Shown: positions 1 to 6,553 of the stretch, piece by piece | Layout of the letters: each line of letters opens with the position of its first letter | How positions within the stretch are numbered: position 1 is the stretch's first letter | Assembly (NCBI GenBank): GCA_036741795.1 | Contig: DAINRO010000037.1 | Coordinates: 1 to 23,744, forward strand | Length of the DNA stretch: 23,744 bases | DNA from: DATKKM01 sp036741795 | GTDB lineage: Bacteria > Chloroflexota > Dehalococcoidia > SM23-28-2 > RBG-16-64-32 | Reading direction: 5' to 3' | Program-made: the position numbers and the translations under genes | The notes under the pieces: model-generated | Databases searched by the model: none | What the model saw: the letters and a program-made list of their open reading frames with translations, nothing else | Told to the model about the DNA's origin: nothing

Positions 1-2
1 AC

Positions 3-1553
3 CAGTTGGGCGCCATCACCGAGCATAGCGGCGCCTCGATCGTCCTCTTCCATGACGGCTCGTTCGAGTTCGCGGAAGCCCGCTCGATCACGGGCTCGAG
101 GGCTCGGATCGGCGCCCGCGTCGAGTTCCCGGTCGCGCCTGGTATCTCGGCCGCTCTCGTCGGTGGGGATTCGGTCATCATCGGCGACGTACGCTCCGAC
201 GAACCGCTGGCCGCCGACTACCGGGCGATCATCGAATCCATGGGCGTGCCCGACCAGCCGCCTTTCAACGTCATCCGCTCCTGGATGGCCGTGCCGCTGG
301 CTCTCAGAGACCGGGTCCTGGGAGCGCTCACCATCTCCTGGACGGAACCGGACTACTTCACACTGGAGCATGTCCGGCTGGCCCGGGCGTTCGCCGACCA
401 GGCGGCCCTCGCCCTCGAAAACGCCCGCCTGTACGAAGATATGCGCAGCAGCGCCCGCCGGTTCGAGGCACTATCGCGAGCCGACAGTGAGCTGTTCCGC
501 TCGCTCGATCTCGACGCAGTCCTCCAGTCACTGGTCGACGTGACCGTGGACATACTCGGCGTGAACGTCAGCATGGTTACAACCTGGGACGTGGATTCGC
601 GGGTAATGACGCTCCGAGCCTGGCGAAACTTTGGTGAGCCGTCGCGCGCATACATCCGCGACCTATTCAACCGCCGAACACAGAGTATGGATGTACCCAC
701 GGTTATCGTCACGGAGGATGTCTCGCAAGCTGAAGCGCACCTCGTCCCGATTATCGAGTTTGAAGGCTTGAAGGCCCTCATCGAGATCCCGGTCGTATCC
801 CCTGCCGGTAGGCCTCTTGGGTTCCTGGGGGTGGGGTACACCACCGAACACCACTTCGACGAAGCTGAACAGCGCCTGCTTACCGCGCTTGCGGAGCGCG
901 CGGCCGTGGCCATCACGAACGCTGAGCTATACGAGCGCGCTCAGCAGGTGGCGTCGCTGGAGGAGCGCCAGCGACTGGCGCGGGAGCTGCACGACTCCGT
1001 CTCGCAGGCGTTGTACGGCATAGCGCTCGGTGCGCGCACGGCGCAGGCCCTGCTGCAGAGAGATCCGCCCGCTGCCGAAGAGCCCGTCGACTACATCCTT
1101 TCCCTAGCCGAGACGGGTCTCGCCGAGATGCGCGCGTTGATCTTCGAGCTGCGACCGGAATCGCTGGAGAAGGAAGGCTTGGTGGCCGCGGTCCGGAAGC
1201 AGGTTGAGTCGGTCCAGGCAAGGCACGACCTGGAGATTGAGTTCCGGGCCTGCGAGGAACCCGATATGCCGTTGCCGTTAAAGGAAGCCGTCTACCGCAT
1301 CGCTCAAGAATCGCTCACGAACGTTGTAAAGCACAGCAAGGCGACGGCTGTGGAAATCAGATTGGCATCGACGGGCGCCGGGTTGGAGCTGGAAGTGACC
1401 GACGACGGTGTAGGCTTCGATACGGCTGTCGACTTCCCGGGTCACCTCGGTCTCCACTCGATGCGGGAGCGCGCGGAAAAAGCTGGTGGCCGCCTTTCAA
1501 TCGTCAGTGGCGACTCTGGAACCCGAGTCGTCGTTGCCTTTACCGCGAAATGA
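3..1553 (+). CDS. GAF-GAF sensor histidine kinase (NarL/LiaS-type), 5' end outside window
   Basis: This is a cytoplasmic-type sensor kinase that should autophosphorylate on histidine and pass phosphate to a NarL/LuxR-family response regulator. Two GAF domains lie at about residues 1-145 and 160-310, numbering from the TTG at position 6. A HisKA_3 dimerisation helix follows with the H-box RELHDSVSQ (His at about residue 329, codon 990-992). The HATPase_c domain comes next, with an N-box (ESLTNVVKHS) and G-boxes (DDGVGFD, GHLGLHSM). The reading frame is open through the left edge and the first GAF domain looks entered part-way, so the true start is upstream; the TTG at 6 is not a convincing start. 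No response regulator follows it in the window, so its partner lies upstream or elsewhere. The signal sensed is not predictable. The kinase class is secure. Confidence 0.93.
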   Translation, partial: QLGAITEHSGASIVLFHDGSFEFAEARSITGSRARIGARVEFPVAPGISAALVGGDSVIIGDVRSDEPLAADYRAIIESMGVPDQPPFNVIRSWMAVPLALRDRVLGALTISWTEPDYFTLEHVRLARAFADQAALALENARLYEDMRSSARRFEALSRADSELFRSLDLDAVLQSLVDVTVDILGVNVSMVTTWDVDSRVMTLRAWRNFGEPSRAYIRDLFNRRTQSMDVPTVIVTEDVSQAEAHLVPIIEFEGLKALIEIPVVSPAGRPLGFLGVGYTTEHHFDEAEQRLLTALAERAAVAITNAELYERAQQVASLEERQRLARELHDSVSQALYGIALGARTAQALLQRDPPAAEEPVDYILSLAETGLAEMRALIFELRPESLEKEGLVAAVRKQVESVQARHDLEIEFRACEEPDMPLPLKEAVYRIAQESLTNVVKHSKATAVEIRLASTGAGLELEVTDDGVGFDTAVDFPGHLGLHSMRERAEKAGGRLSIVSGDSGTRVVVAFTAK

Positions 1554-1829
1554 CCTACACCACCGGGAGGACTCACGTATCTCCTCGGTGCTCGTGGCGT
1601 CGAGGCCGCCATGATGGAGAACTATGAGCGGGCAGCAGTCGCGTTTGCCGCCGCCGACTCGACCCGCGCCAGGATTCGCTCTGGACTGTGGCCGGCGATC
1701 CGAGAGATGAGGCAGCCATACGTCGAACGTGTACAGGCCGCGCTCGGAGAGAGTGGATGGCGCGAGGCCAAACTGCGTAGCAGCGCGATGTCCACGGACG
1801 AGGCGTTTGACTTCGCGGCGTTGGCGTAG
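1554..1829 (+). pseudogene. Remnant C-terminal tail of a TPR/ATPase (LuxR-type) regulator
   Basis: After the kinase stop the same frame stays open for 92 codons to the TAG at 1827-1829. The first ATG is at 1611 and has no ribosome site. A good GGGAGG at 1565-1570 is not followed by an ATG or GTG at usable distance. The peptide, with ENYERAAVAFAAAD, a basic/aromatic linker, then YVERVQAALGESGW and an acidic AMSTDEAFDFAAL ending, reads like the last TPR and conserved tail of the large ATPase/TPR regulators common in Chloroflexota and Actinobacteria. It lacks the ATPase, the TPR array and the start, so I read it as a deletion remnant. A real short protein from ATG 1611 (72 residues) cannot be excluded. 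The family match is by eye only. Confidence 0.5.
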
Positions 1830-1904
1830 GTAACTCGTCTGCGGCGACGCCGCTTCTGCTGTTGGTTCCTCCCTTGGGTCGCCGGACTGCCGTTACGCCC
1901 ACGG

Positions 1905-1943
1905 CCAAGAAAGCAAAACCGCCGGTGGATTTCACCGGCGGTT
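1905..1943 (-). terminator. Intrinsic terminator of the small secreted protein gene
   Basis: A perfect 11-bp stem (1917-1927 with 1933-1943, AACCGCCGGTG paired with CACCGGCGGTT) encloses a 5-base loop. Read on the minus strand it is followed by a T-rich run, TTTTGCTTTCTT (1916-1905). It lies 22 bases past the stop codon at 1966. The plus-strand side has no T-run, so it works mainly for the minus-strand gene. Confidence 0.85.
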
Positions 1944-1965
1944 CATATTCGGTTATCTCTGATGC

Positions 1966-2328
1966 TTAGCTAGCTCGTCCGGCTCGTGCCACCGCAAATC
2001 CTCCGGCTCCCAGCGCAACAGCTCCAATCGCTAGCAGAAGGTACGTTGCGATCCCGGTACCGCCGCTATCGGGGCTGCCACCGGTGTCGGGGATAGCCGC
2101 CGGCGTCGCCGTAACGGTTGCTGCGGCCGTAGTCGCAGCTGCGGTGGTCGCCGCAGCCGTCGTCGCTGCGGTGGTAGGCGTGGGTGAATCCGTCACCTGA
2201 CCGGCGAAAACCGCGCCAGAGTCATCCGCGAGCGGCTCGTCAGCTGCCGAACCCGTGTTAACGGCAGCCGCCGTCATCACGAGAACGGCGATGAGCCCCG
2301 CTGCGGACAGAGTTAGTAACGCGCGCAT
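1966..2328 (-). CDS. Small secreted, C-terminally anchored Thr/Ala-rich protein
   Basis: This is a hypothetical 120-residue protein of unknown function. The N-terminus MRALLTLSAAGLIAVLVMTA is a signal peptide, with likely cleavage near the following small residues. A low-complexity Pro/Thr/Ala stretch with three TTAAA repeats follows, then IPDTGG, a Gly/Ser linker, a hydrophobic helix (ATYLLLAIGAVALGAGGFAV) and a short Arg-rich tail. That order (signal, spacer, PDTGG, membrane helix, basic tail) resembles cell-wall-anchored surface proteins, but the motif has Ile for Leu and sits some 10 residues before the helix, so sortase processing is uncertain. The ATG at 2328 is chosen over the upstream ATG at 2412 because AAGGAGG (2342-2336) sits seven bases before it and the signal peptide starts there. 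It is a single-gene unit with its own terminator. Confidence 0.75.
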   Translation of the reverse strand: MRALLTLSAAGLIAVLVMTAAAVNTGSAADEPLADDSGAVFAGQVTDSPTPTTAATTAAATTAAATTAAATVTATPAAIPDTGGSPDSGGTGIATYLLLAIGAVALGAGGFAVARAGRAS

Positions 2329-2335
2329 GGTGATT

Positions 2336-2342
2336 CCTCCTT
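2336..2342 (-). promoter_or_regulatory. Shine-Dalgarno site fixing the 2328 start
   Basis: AAGGAGG on the minus strand lies seven bases before the ATG at 2328. It shows that the 28-residue N-terminal extension from the in-frame ATG at 2412 is not translated. Confidence 0.8.
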
Positions 2343-2357
2343 CGGAAACAATTTCGT

Positions 2358-2384
2358 GGCGGGTTGCTTCCACTCTAACCCGCC
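2358..2384 (-). repeat. Hairpin in the upstream region of the secreted-protein gene
   Basis: This is a perfect 8-bp inverted repeat, GGCGGGTT (2358-2365) and AACCCGCC (2377-2384), with an 11-base spacer, 30-56 bases upstream of the ATG at 2328. It could be a regulator site or a 5' leader hairpin. No T-run follows, so it does not look like a terminator. I found no convincing promoter around it. Confidence 0.5.
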
Positions 2385-2485
2385 CGAAAACCGGAAATAA
2401 TGGAACGAGCATTTCAATGCAGTTACAACCGTCCCGCGTCGGTCACGACAGTGTGCGCAATCCTGCCCATAATGAGCTCACGCCC

Positions 2486-3313
2486 CTAGTGACCTTCCTG
2501 GAATTCCCGCTCATTCAGGGGCTGAACCGGTCGCGCGTTTAGCGGGAAGATCTCCTCGAATGCGTCTATCTGATCCTCCGACACCTCGACGGCTCGTTGC
2601 ATCACAAGCCATGAAACCCCCTCAGTGCAGGGGGGCGTCGTCAACGACCCGTCGAGTTTGACGTAGTCCCGACTGGACGGCAGCATCTCGTCCGCATTAA
2701 TCGTGACGCCCTCTATGGTTTGTTCTTCCGCCTCCTCCTCTGGGAGATTCGCCCAGATGTCGGCGAGAACGGCATTCGGCTCTCCACTCTCCAGCGGAAC
2801 GCCAATCACAGCCGTCGCTCCCTCATATGTCTTGTGGACGAAGTGCAATTCCATATCGGATTGGCTGCCGTCAAATCTGTGTTCGCTCGGGATATGAAAG
2901 TGGAACTGCAGAAGTTCGTAGGTTTGGCCCTCTACCTCGATTGCGCTGCCGCTGTCGTAGTTGGCCTGGATCGTGTGTCCGTTGTTGAGGATGTTGAGCG
3001 CGGACGGTTGATATTTGATGGTCAGGCCAGAAGAATTGACGGGGGCCTGGGAAGGGATATCGACGGGGGATTGCTCCTGGCCAGAGGCGCAGAGCGCAAA
3101 ATCATCGCTGAGCTCTCCCCAATGGTCCGGCCCCGAATCTCCCTCGTACGACCAGTGGACCTCCTGCTCCCCACCGCTGCTTTCGGTCTCGCCTCCATCA
3201 TCGTTGCAGCCCACGAGCAGGGCGGAAGTCGCGCCTATGACGATGACGGTGAACGCACGGCTGAATTGGGCGTGCAGGACGCGGTCACGCTTCTGAGCAA
3301 CGTCGGCCATCAT
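2486..3313 (-). CDS. Alpha-class carbonic anhydrase, lipoprotein
   Basis: This is a zinc enzyme interconverting CO2 and bicarbonate, probably tethered outside the cytoplasmic membrane. The 275-residue product has a basic N-terminus, a hydrophobic stretch and a lipobox LVGC (Cys36), so it should be lipid-modified. An acidic linker precedes the catalytic domain (about 53-270). The zinc ligands are in QFHFHIPSEH (His138, His140) and ELHFVH (His157). NNGH (His113) matches the usual proton-shuttle histidine, and SLTTPPCTEGVSW is the family signature around the catalytic threonine. The tandem ATG at 3313/3310 is used: GGAG lies five bases upstream. It sits 37 bases after the TetR-1 stop on the same strand, so it may be co-transcribed with the regulator. 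Third codon positions look less C-biased than in the genes to the right. Family assignment is secure. Confidence 0.95.
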   Translation of the reverse strand: MMADVAQKRDRVLHAQFSRAFTVIVIGATSALLVGCNDDGGETESSGGEQEVHWSYEGDSGPDHWGELSDDFALCASGQEQSPVDIPSQAPVNSSGLTIKYQPSALNILNNGHTIQANYDSGSAIEVEGQTYELLQFHFHIPSEHRFDGSQSDMELHFVHKTYEGATAVIGVPLESGEPNAVLADIWANLPEEEAEEQTIEGVTINADEMLPSSRDYVKLDGSLTTPPCTEGVSWLVMQRAVEVSEDQIDAFEEIFPLNARPVQPLNEREFQEGH

Positions 3314-3350
3314 CTTGCTCCAGGTCCTCTGGGGACCGGAGACACCGTAG

Positions 3351-3950
3351 CTACGCTTCGAGCATCTTCCAGACGCACTCTTCGGCCAGGGCGATAGTTT
3401 CGTCTGTGAGCACTTCACCACCCTCGCCGACAGCCTTGAGCAAGCCAACGTAGGCACCGGTAACCAGGAACCCCAGCAGAATTGGCGGTGCCTTGCGGAT
3501 CTCACCCTTGGCCTGCGCATCCTGGATCATGTCGCCGGCCACGCGTCGGATGCGTTTGCGGTCGGCGAAACTCTCGGGCTCGAGGTACAGGTCGTGGTGG
3601 TGCATCTCCAGGAAGGCGCTGGCTTCCGGCTCTTCGCGCGCGAAGTTGCAGAGCCCCCACCAGATGTGATGGAACAGTTCGCGCGCGGGCGCGCCTTGGG
3701 GAGCGGTGTCGATGATCCGGTAGGCGAGACTGGACTGGCAGCGGCGGTAGAGCGCGTTGACCAGCGCCTCCTTGTTCTCGAAGTAGCGGTAGATCGTGCC
3801 CGCCCCCACGCCGGCTTCATCGGCCACCAGGGGCATCGCCGTGCCGTCGTAGGTGCGCTCGACGAAGAGCTTGAGCGCGGCGTCGAGGATCGCCGTTCGC
3901 TTCGCTGACTCCTTGACAGGTTCAGTTGGTGCGATGATACTGGTGGGCAC
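3351..3950 (-). CDS. TetR-family transcriptional regulator (TetR-1)
   Basis: This is a DNA-binding repressor of TetR/AcrR type, about 199 residues. The N-terminal helix-turn-helix region runs from AILDAALKLFVERTYDGTAM to VGAGTIYRYFENKEALVNALYRR. A variable all-helical ligand domain follows and suggests control by a small hydrophobic molecule. An in-frame ATG at 3965 would add five residues, but it lies inside the apparent promoter (-35 TTGACA 3986-3981, -10 AATAAT 3962-3957), so I prefer the GTG at 3950, exactly six bases past the -10 box. That implies a leaderless message. A perfect palindrome (3950-3969) overlaps the -10 region, which suggests autorepression. The gene is divergent from the P450, its likely target, and is followed by the carbonic anhydrase. 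The family is secure; the start is inferred. Confidence 0.92.
   Translation of the reverse strand: MPTSIIAPTEPVKESAKRTAILDAALKLFVERTYDGTAMPLVADEAGVGAGTIYRYFENKEALVNALYRRCQSSLAYRIIDTAPQGAPARELFHHIWWGLCNFAREEPEASAFLEMHHHDLYLEPESFADRKRIRRVAGDMIQDAQAKGEIRKAPPILLGFLVTGAYVGLLKAVGEGGEVLTDETIALAEECVWKMLEA
3913..3941 (+). promoter_or_regulatory. Probable promoter of the P450 gene
   Basis: TTGACA (3913-3918), a 17-base spacer and GATACT (3936-3941) face the P450. The predicted start near 3948 would place the palindromic operator at about +3 to +22, a repressing position. The site lies within the first codons of TetR-1, so chance resemblance is possible. Confidence 0.45.
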
Positions 3951-3969
3951 GGAATGATTATTCATTCCG
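3950..3969. promoter_or_regulatory. Palindromic TetR operator between TetR-1 and P450
   Basis: This is a perfect inverted repeat with 8-bp arms (CGGAATGA and TCATTCCG) around TTAT. AT-rich palindromes of this kind, with AATGA/TCATT arms, are typical TetR-family operators. It covers the TetR-1 -10 box and lies just past the predicted P450 start, so one bound repressor could block both genes. Confidence 0.75.
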
Positions 3970-3986
3970 CAAGCAAGAAATGTCAA
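3957..3986 (-). promoter_or_regulatory. Promoter of TetR-1
   Basis: Read on the minus strand: a perfect TTGACA (3986-3981), an 18-base spacer, then AATAAT (3962-3957), five of six to consensus. The expected start is at about 3950, on the first base of the GTG codon. Confidence 0.65.
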
Positions 3987-3998
3987 GGGAGCGACGGC

Positions 3999-5258
3999 AT
4001 GACAACTGAACCCCAGACCGAACACAAGGTGCAGGATTGGTCGACCGACTACGACATCTTCAGTCCCGAGTACATCAAGAACCCGTTCCCCATCTGGGAC
4101 CAGATCCGCAGCGGAGAATGCCCGGTCGCTCACACAGAACGCTGGGGCTCCTCCTGGATGCCCACGAAGTATGACGACCTCTTCAACATCGCCCGCGATA
4201 TCCTCCACTACTCCTCGCGAGACGTCCTCGTCGCCCCTACCGGCCCCGACCCCAATATGGAAGGCCAGCCCAACCCCTACGGCGAGATCCCCAAGGAGTT
4301 GGAGAACTACGAAGTCGGCGCGCCGCCCATCACCTCCGACCCGCCCGTGCACACCTGGGCCCGCCGTCTCCTCCTCCCCGTCTTCTCCGCTACCGCCATC
4401 GAAAAGTACGAACCCGAAACCCGGGAACTCTGCCGGGAACTGATCGACGGCTTCATCGCCGATGGCCGCGCTGACGGCGCCAAGGACTACGCCCAGCAGA
4501 TCCCTCCGCGCGTCATCGCCAGCATGCTCGGTATCCCGAAGGAAGAAGCGCCCACCTTCACGGAGTGGGTCCGCGGCTTCCTCGAACTCGGTCTCACCAA
4601 TCCCGAGATCCGCGGCGAGTCCGGCGCTCGCATGTTCCTCTACCTCTGGGAGAAGATCCAGGCCCACAAGGCGGACCCTCAAGACGACCTCATCACCTAC
4701 CTCCTCAACGCCAAGGTCGACGGCGAGCCCGTCCCCGAGCAGCACATCCTCGGTACCTGCTTCCTCATCCTCGTTGCCGGCATCGACACGACCTGGAGCA
4801 GCATCGGCTCCGCCCTCTGGCACCTTGCCCAGCACCCGGAGGACCGCAAGCGCCTCATCGAGGAGCCGGAGCTGATAACGTCCGCTGTCGAGGAGTTGCT
4901 GCGCGCCTACTCGCCGGTCACCATGGCCCGCTACGTCGCCTCGGACGTCGAGTACAACGGCTGCCCGATGAAGGAGGGCGACCGCGTCCTGATGAACTTC
5001 CCGGCCGCCAACCGCGACCCCGAGAAGTTCCCGGACCCCGACAAGGTGATCCTCGACCGCCCTGTGAATCCGCATATCGCCTTCGGCGTCGGTATCCACC
5101 GCTGCGCCGGCTCCAACCTCGCCCGCATGGAGATGCGCGTCTCGATCGAGGAGTGGCTCAAGCGCATCCCGGACTTCGAGCTGGAAGACCCCGAGGCCGT
5201 CACCTGGGCCGGTGGCCAGGTTCGCGGCCCCCGCTCCATGATGGTCCGCTTCAAGTAG
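3999..5258 (+). CDS. Cytochrome P450 monooxygenase
   Basis: This is a soluble bacterial class I-type P450 of 419 residues that hydroxylates or otherwise oxidises a small organic substrate with O2 and electrons from a redox partner. Visible hallmarks are the I-helix oxygen-binding motif AGIDTTW (260-266), the K-helix ExxR (Glu299-Arg302), and the heme loop AFGVGIHRCAGSNLARME with the thiolate Cys369. The start at 3999 is chosen over an ATG at 3954 because AAGGGAG lies seven bases before it and the upstream codons fall in the operator. No ferredoxin or reductase gene is in the window, so electron partners are elsewhere. Divergent TetR-1 and the shared palindrome suggest inducible expression, and a strong terminator follows the gene. 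The substrate is unknown. Confidence 0.95.
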   Translation: MTTEPQTEHKVQDWSTDYDIFSPEYIKNPFPIWDQIRSGECPVAHTERWGSSWMPTKYDDLFNIARDILHYSSRDVLVAPTGPDPNMEGQPNPYGEIPKELENYEVGAPPITSDPPVHTWARRLLLPVFSATAIEKYEPETRELCRELIDGFIADGRADGAKDYAQQIPPRVIASMLGIPKEEAPTFTEWVRGFLELGLTNPEIRGESGARMFLYLWEKIQAHKADPQDDLITYLLNAKVDGEPVPEQHILGTCFLILVAGIDTTWSSIGSALWHLAQHPEDRKRLIEEPELITSAVEELLRAYSPVTMARYVASDVEYNGCPMKEGDRVLMNFPAANRDPEKFPDPDKVILDRPVNPHIAFGVGIHRCAGSNLARMEMRVSIEEWLKRIPDFELEDPEAVTWAGGQVRGPRSMMVRFK

Positions 5259-5283
5259 ACAGATCACCATATTCGCACCCCTG

Positions 5284-5316
5284 GAAAGGCCGCCTTCGGG
5301 CGGCCTTTCGCTTTCA
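5284..5316 (+). terminator. Intrinsic terminator after the P450
   Basis: A perfect 11-bp stem (5284-5294 with 5299-5309, GAAAGGCCGCC with GGCGGCCTTTC) closed by a TTCG tetraloop, followed by a short T-containing tail (GCTTTCATG). It begins 25 bases after the P450 stop and separates the P450 from the next operon. Confidence 0.85.
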
Positions 5317-5355
5317 TGCCTTAACCGCCTGGCTAGGTTTCGTGAGGTCGGTCAC

Positions 5356-5383
5356 TTATCCAATCTATCGCCCTTGTTATACT
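5356..5383 (+). promoter_or_regulatory. Probable promoter of the ABM/PIG-L/decarboxylase/BVMO operon
   Basis: An extended -10, TGTTATACT (5375-5383), is a good match. The -35 region (TTATCC at 5356-5361, spacer 16) is weak, as is common with an extended -10. A start near 5390 would leave a leader of about 30 bases that includes the GGAAGGA ribosome site. Confidence 0.5.
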
Positions 5384-5421
5384 CGGACTCGCCTGAAACG
5401 CCTGTAAAAGGAAGGACCTAC

Positions 5422-5736
5422 ATGGCACCGCACATCACCTACTTCAAGATCCTCGCGAATCCCGGCGAGCGGCAGAAGGTCATCGAACACTTCGACCGCT
5501 GGGCGAACCAGCGCCGCCATCACGCCAGCGGCTTCATCAGGATGCTCCTCTGCTCCGACCTGAAAAACCCGGACTCCTTCATGGCCTACGCCATGTTCGC
5601 GGACAAGGCGACTTACGACGCCAATTCGAACCACCCCGAGCAGGACGAGTGGTTCCAGCAACTCCGCGCCCTCCTCGCCGAGGACCCGGTATGGTTCGAC
5701 GGCCACGTTGAACTGCAGCGCATGGGCCAGGTGTGA
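5422..5736 (+). CDS. Small dimeric alpha/beta-barrel protein, ABM-like
   Basis: This 104-residue cytoplasmic protein resembles antibiotic-biosynthesis-monooxygenase (ABM) or related dimeric alpha-beta barrels. It has an N-terminal strand ITYFKILANPGERQKVIEHFDRW, a middle GFIRMLLCSD, then FMAYAMFADKATYDANSNHPEQDEWFQQLRALL, which fits the helix packing of that fold, and a final strand. Such proteins include cofactor-free oxygenases, but many have no known activity. ATG 5422 is chosen over ATG 5374 because GGAAGGA lies six bases upstream and the longer start falls within the promoter. Its stop overlaps the GTG of the PIG-L gene by four bases (GTGA, 5733-5736), so the two are probably translationally coupled. 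The fold is a by-eye guess; the gene itself is secure. Confidence 0.72.
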   Translation: MAPHITYFKILANPGERQKVIEHFDRWANQRRHHASGFIRMLLCSDLKNPDSFMAYAMFADKATYDANSNHPEQDEWFQQLRALLAEDPVWFDGHVELQRMGQV

Positions 5737-6551
5737 GCGACGGCGGTCCCGGCACGCTCCGGCTGCTCGCCGTCCTCGCCCACCCGGACGATGAGTCCCT
5801 CGGTCTCGGCGGGATGTTCGCGAAATACGGCAAGGAAGGTGTCGAAACCCACCTCGTAACCGCGACGCGAGGCGAAATAGGGTGGTTCGGCCCCGAGGAG
5901 GAAAACCCCGGCCCCGTAGCTCTCGGAAAACTGCGGGAGAGCGAACTGAAAGAGGCGGCGAAAGTCCTGGGCATCAAAGAAGTCACCCTCCTCGACTACC
6001 ATGACGGCCAGCTCGACGAAGCCGATCAAACGGTCCTCACCCGGCAGATCGTCGGTCATATCCGCCGGGTCCACCCCCACGTGATCGTCACCTTCGACCA
6101 CAACGGCGTCTACGGCCACCCCGACCACATCGCGGCCACGCGCGCCGCCACGGCCGCCGCCGTCGCCGCCGCCGATCCGGAGTTCGATGACGGCTCCGGG
6201 CTTCCGGCCCACACCATCCCCAAGTTCTACTACTTCGCCTGGCCAGAAGGTGTTCAAGACGCGTACGAAAAGGCGTTCGGCGAGCTTGTCATGACGATCG
6301 ACGGTGTCGAGCGCAGGCCGGTGCCGTGGCCCGCCTGGACGATCTCCACCTGGATCGACACGACCGCCCACTGGGAGACCGTCTGGGAGGCCATCCGCTG
6401 TCACGGCACCCAGCTCCCCGGTTACCAGAAACTCCTCGACCTGCCCGACGAGTATCACCAGATGCTGTGGGGCCAATCCACGTTCCACCGTGTATTCAGC
6501 CTCGTTCCGGTCCCGGAACGGGAAGACGACTTGTTCGCGGGGCTCAGGTAG
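5733..6551 (+). CDS. PIG-L/LmbE-family zinc deacetylase
   Basis: This is a zinc-dependent N-acetyl hydrolase of the PIG-L/LmbE family (272 residues), the family of MshB, mycothiol-conjugate amidase and GlcNAc deacetylases. The first metal and catalytic motif is LAHPDDES (His17, Asp19, Asp20) after the first strand. The second metal histidine is in YGHPDHIAATRAA (about 128-138), with the usual PHVIVTFDHNG just before it. The start is GTG at 5733, overlapping the upstream stop, and the decarboxylase start lies two bases after this stop, so translation is probably coupled through all three genes. In context it could remove an acyl group from an amine before or after decarboxylation. The true substrate is unknown, and family membership alone does not make it a mycothiol enzyme. 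Confidence 0.9.
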   Translation: MSDGGPGTLRLLAVLAHPDDESLGLGGMFAKYGKEGVETHLVTATRGEIGWFGPEEENPGPVALGKLRESELKEAAKVLGIKEVTLLDYHDGQLDEADQTVLTRQIVGHIRRVHPHVIVTFDHNGVYGHPDHIAATRAATAAAVAAADPEFDDGSGLPAHTIPKFYYFAWPEGVQDAYEKAFGELVMTIDGVERRPVPWPAWTISTWIDTTAHWETVWEAIRCHGTQLPGYQKLLDLPDEYHQMLWGQSTFHRVFSLVPVPEREDDLFAGLR

Positions 6552-6553
6552 CG

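Noticed and set aside
3963..3965. ATG start for TetR-1
   Set aside because: It lies between the -35 and -10 boxes of the likely promoter, inside the operator, so it would not be transcribed from there; GTG 3950 fits better.
3351..5270. A 639-codon minus-strand ORF across the P450
   Set aside because: Only its C-terminal third (TetR-1) is real. The rest mirrors the P450, has a Val/Asp/Gly-rich composition typical of the antisense of GC-rich genes, and runs through the promoter region.
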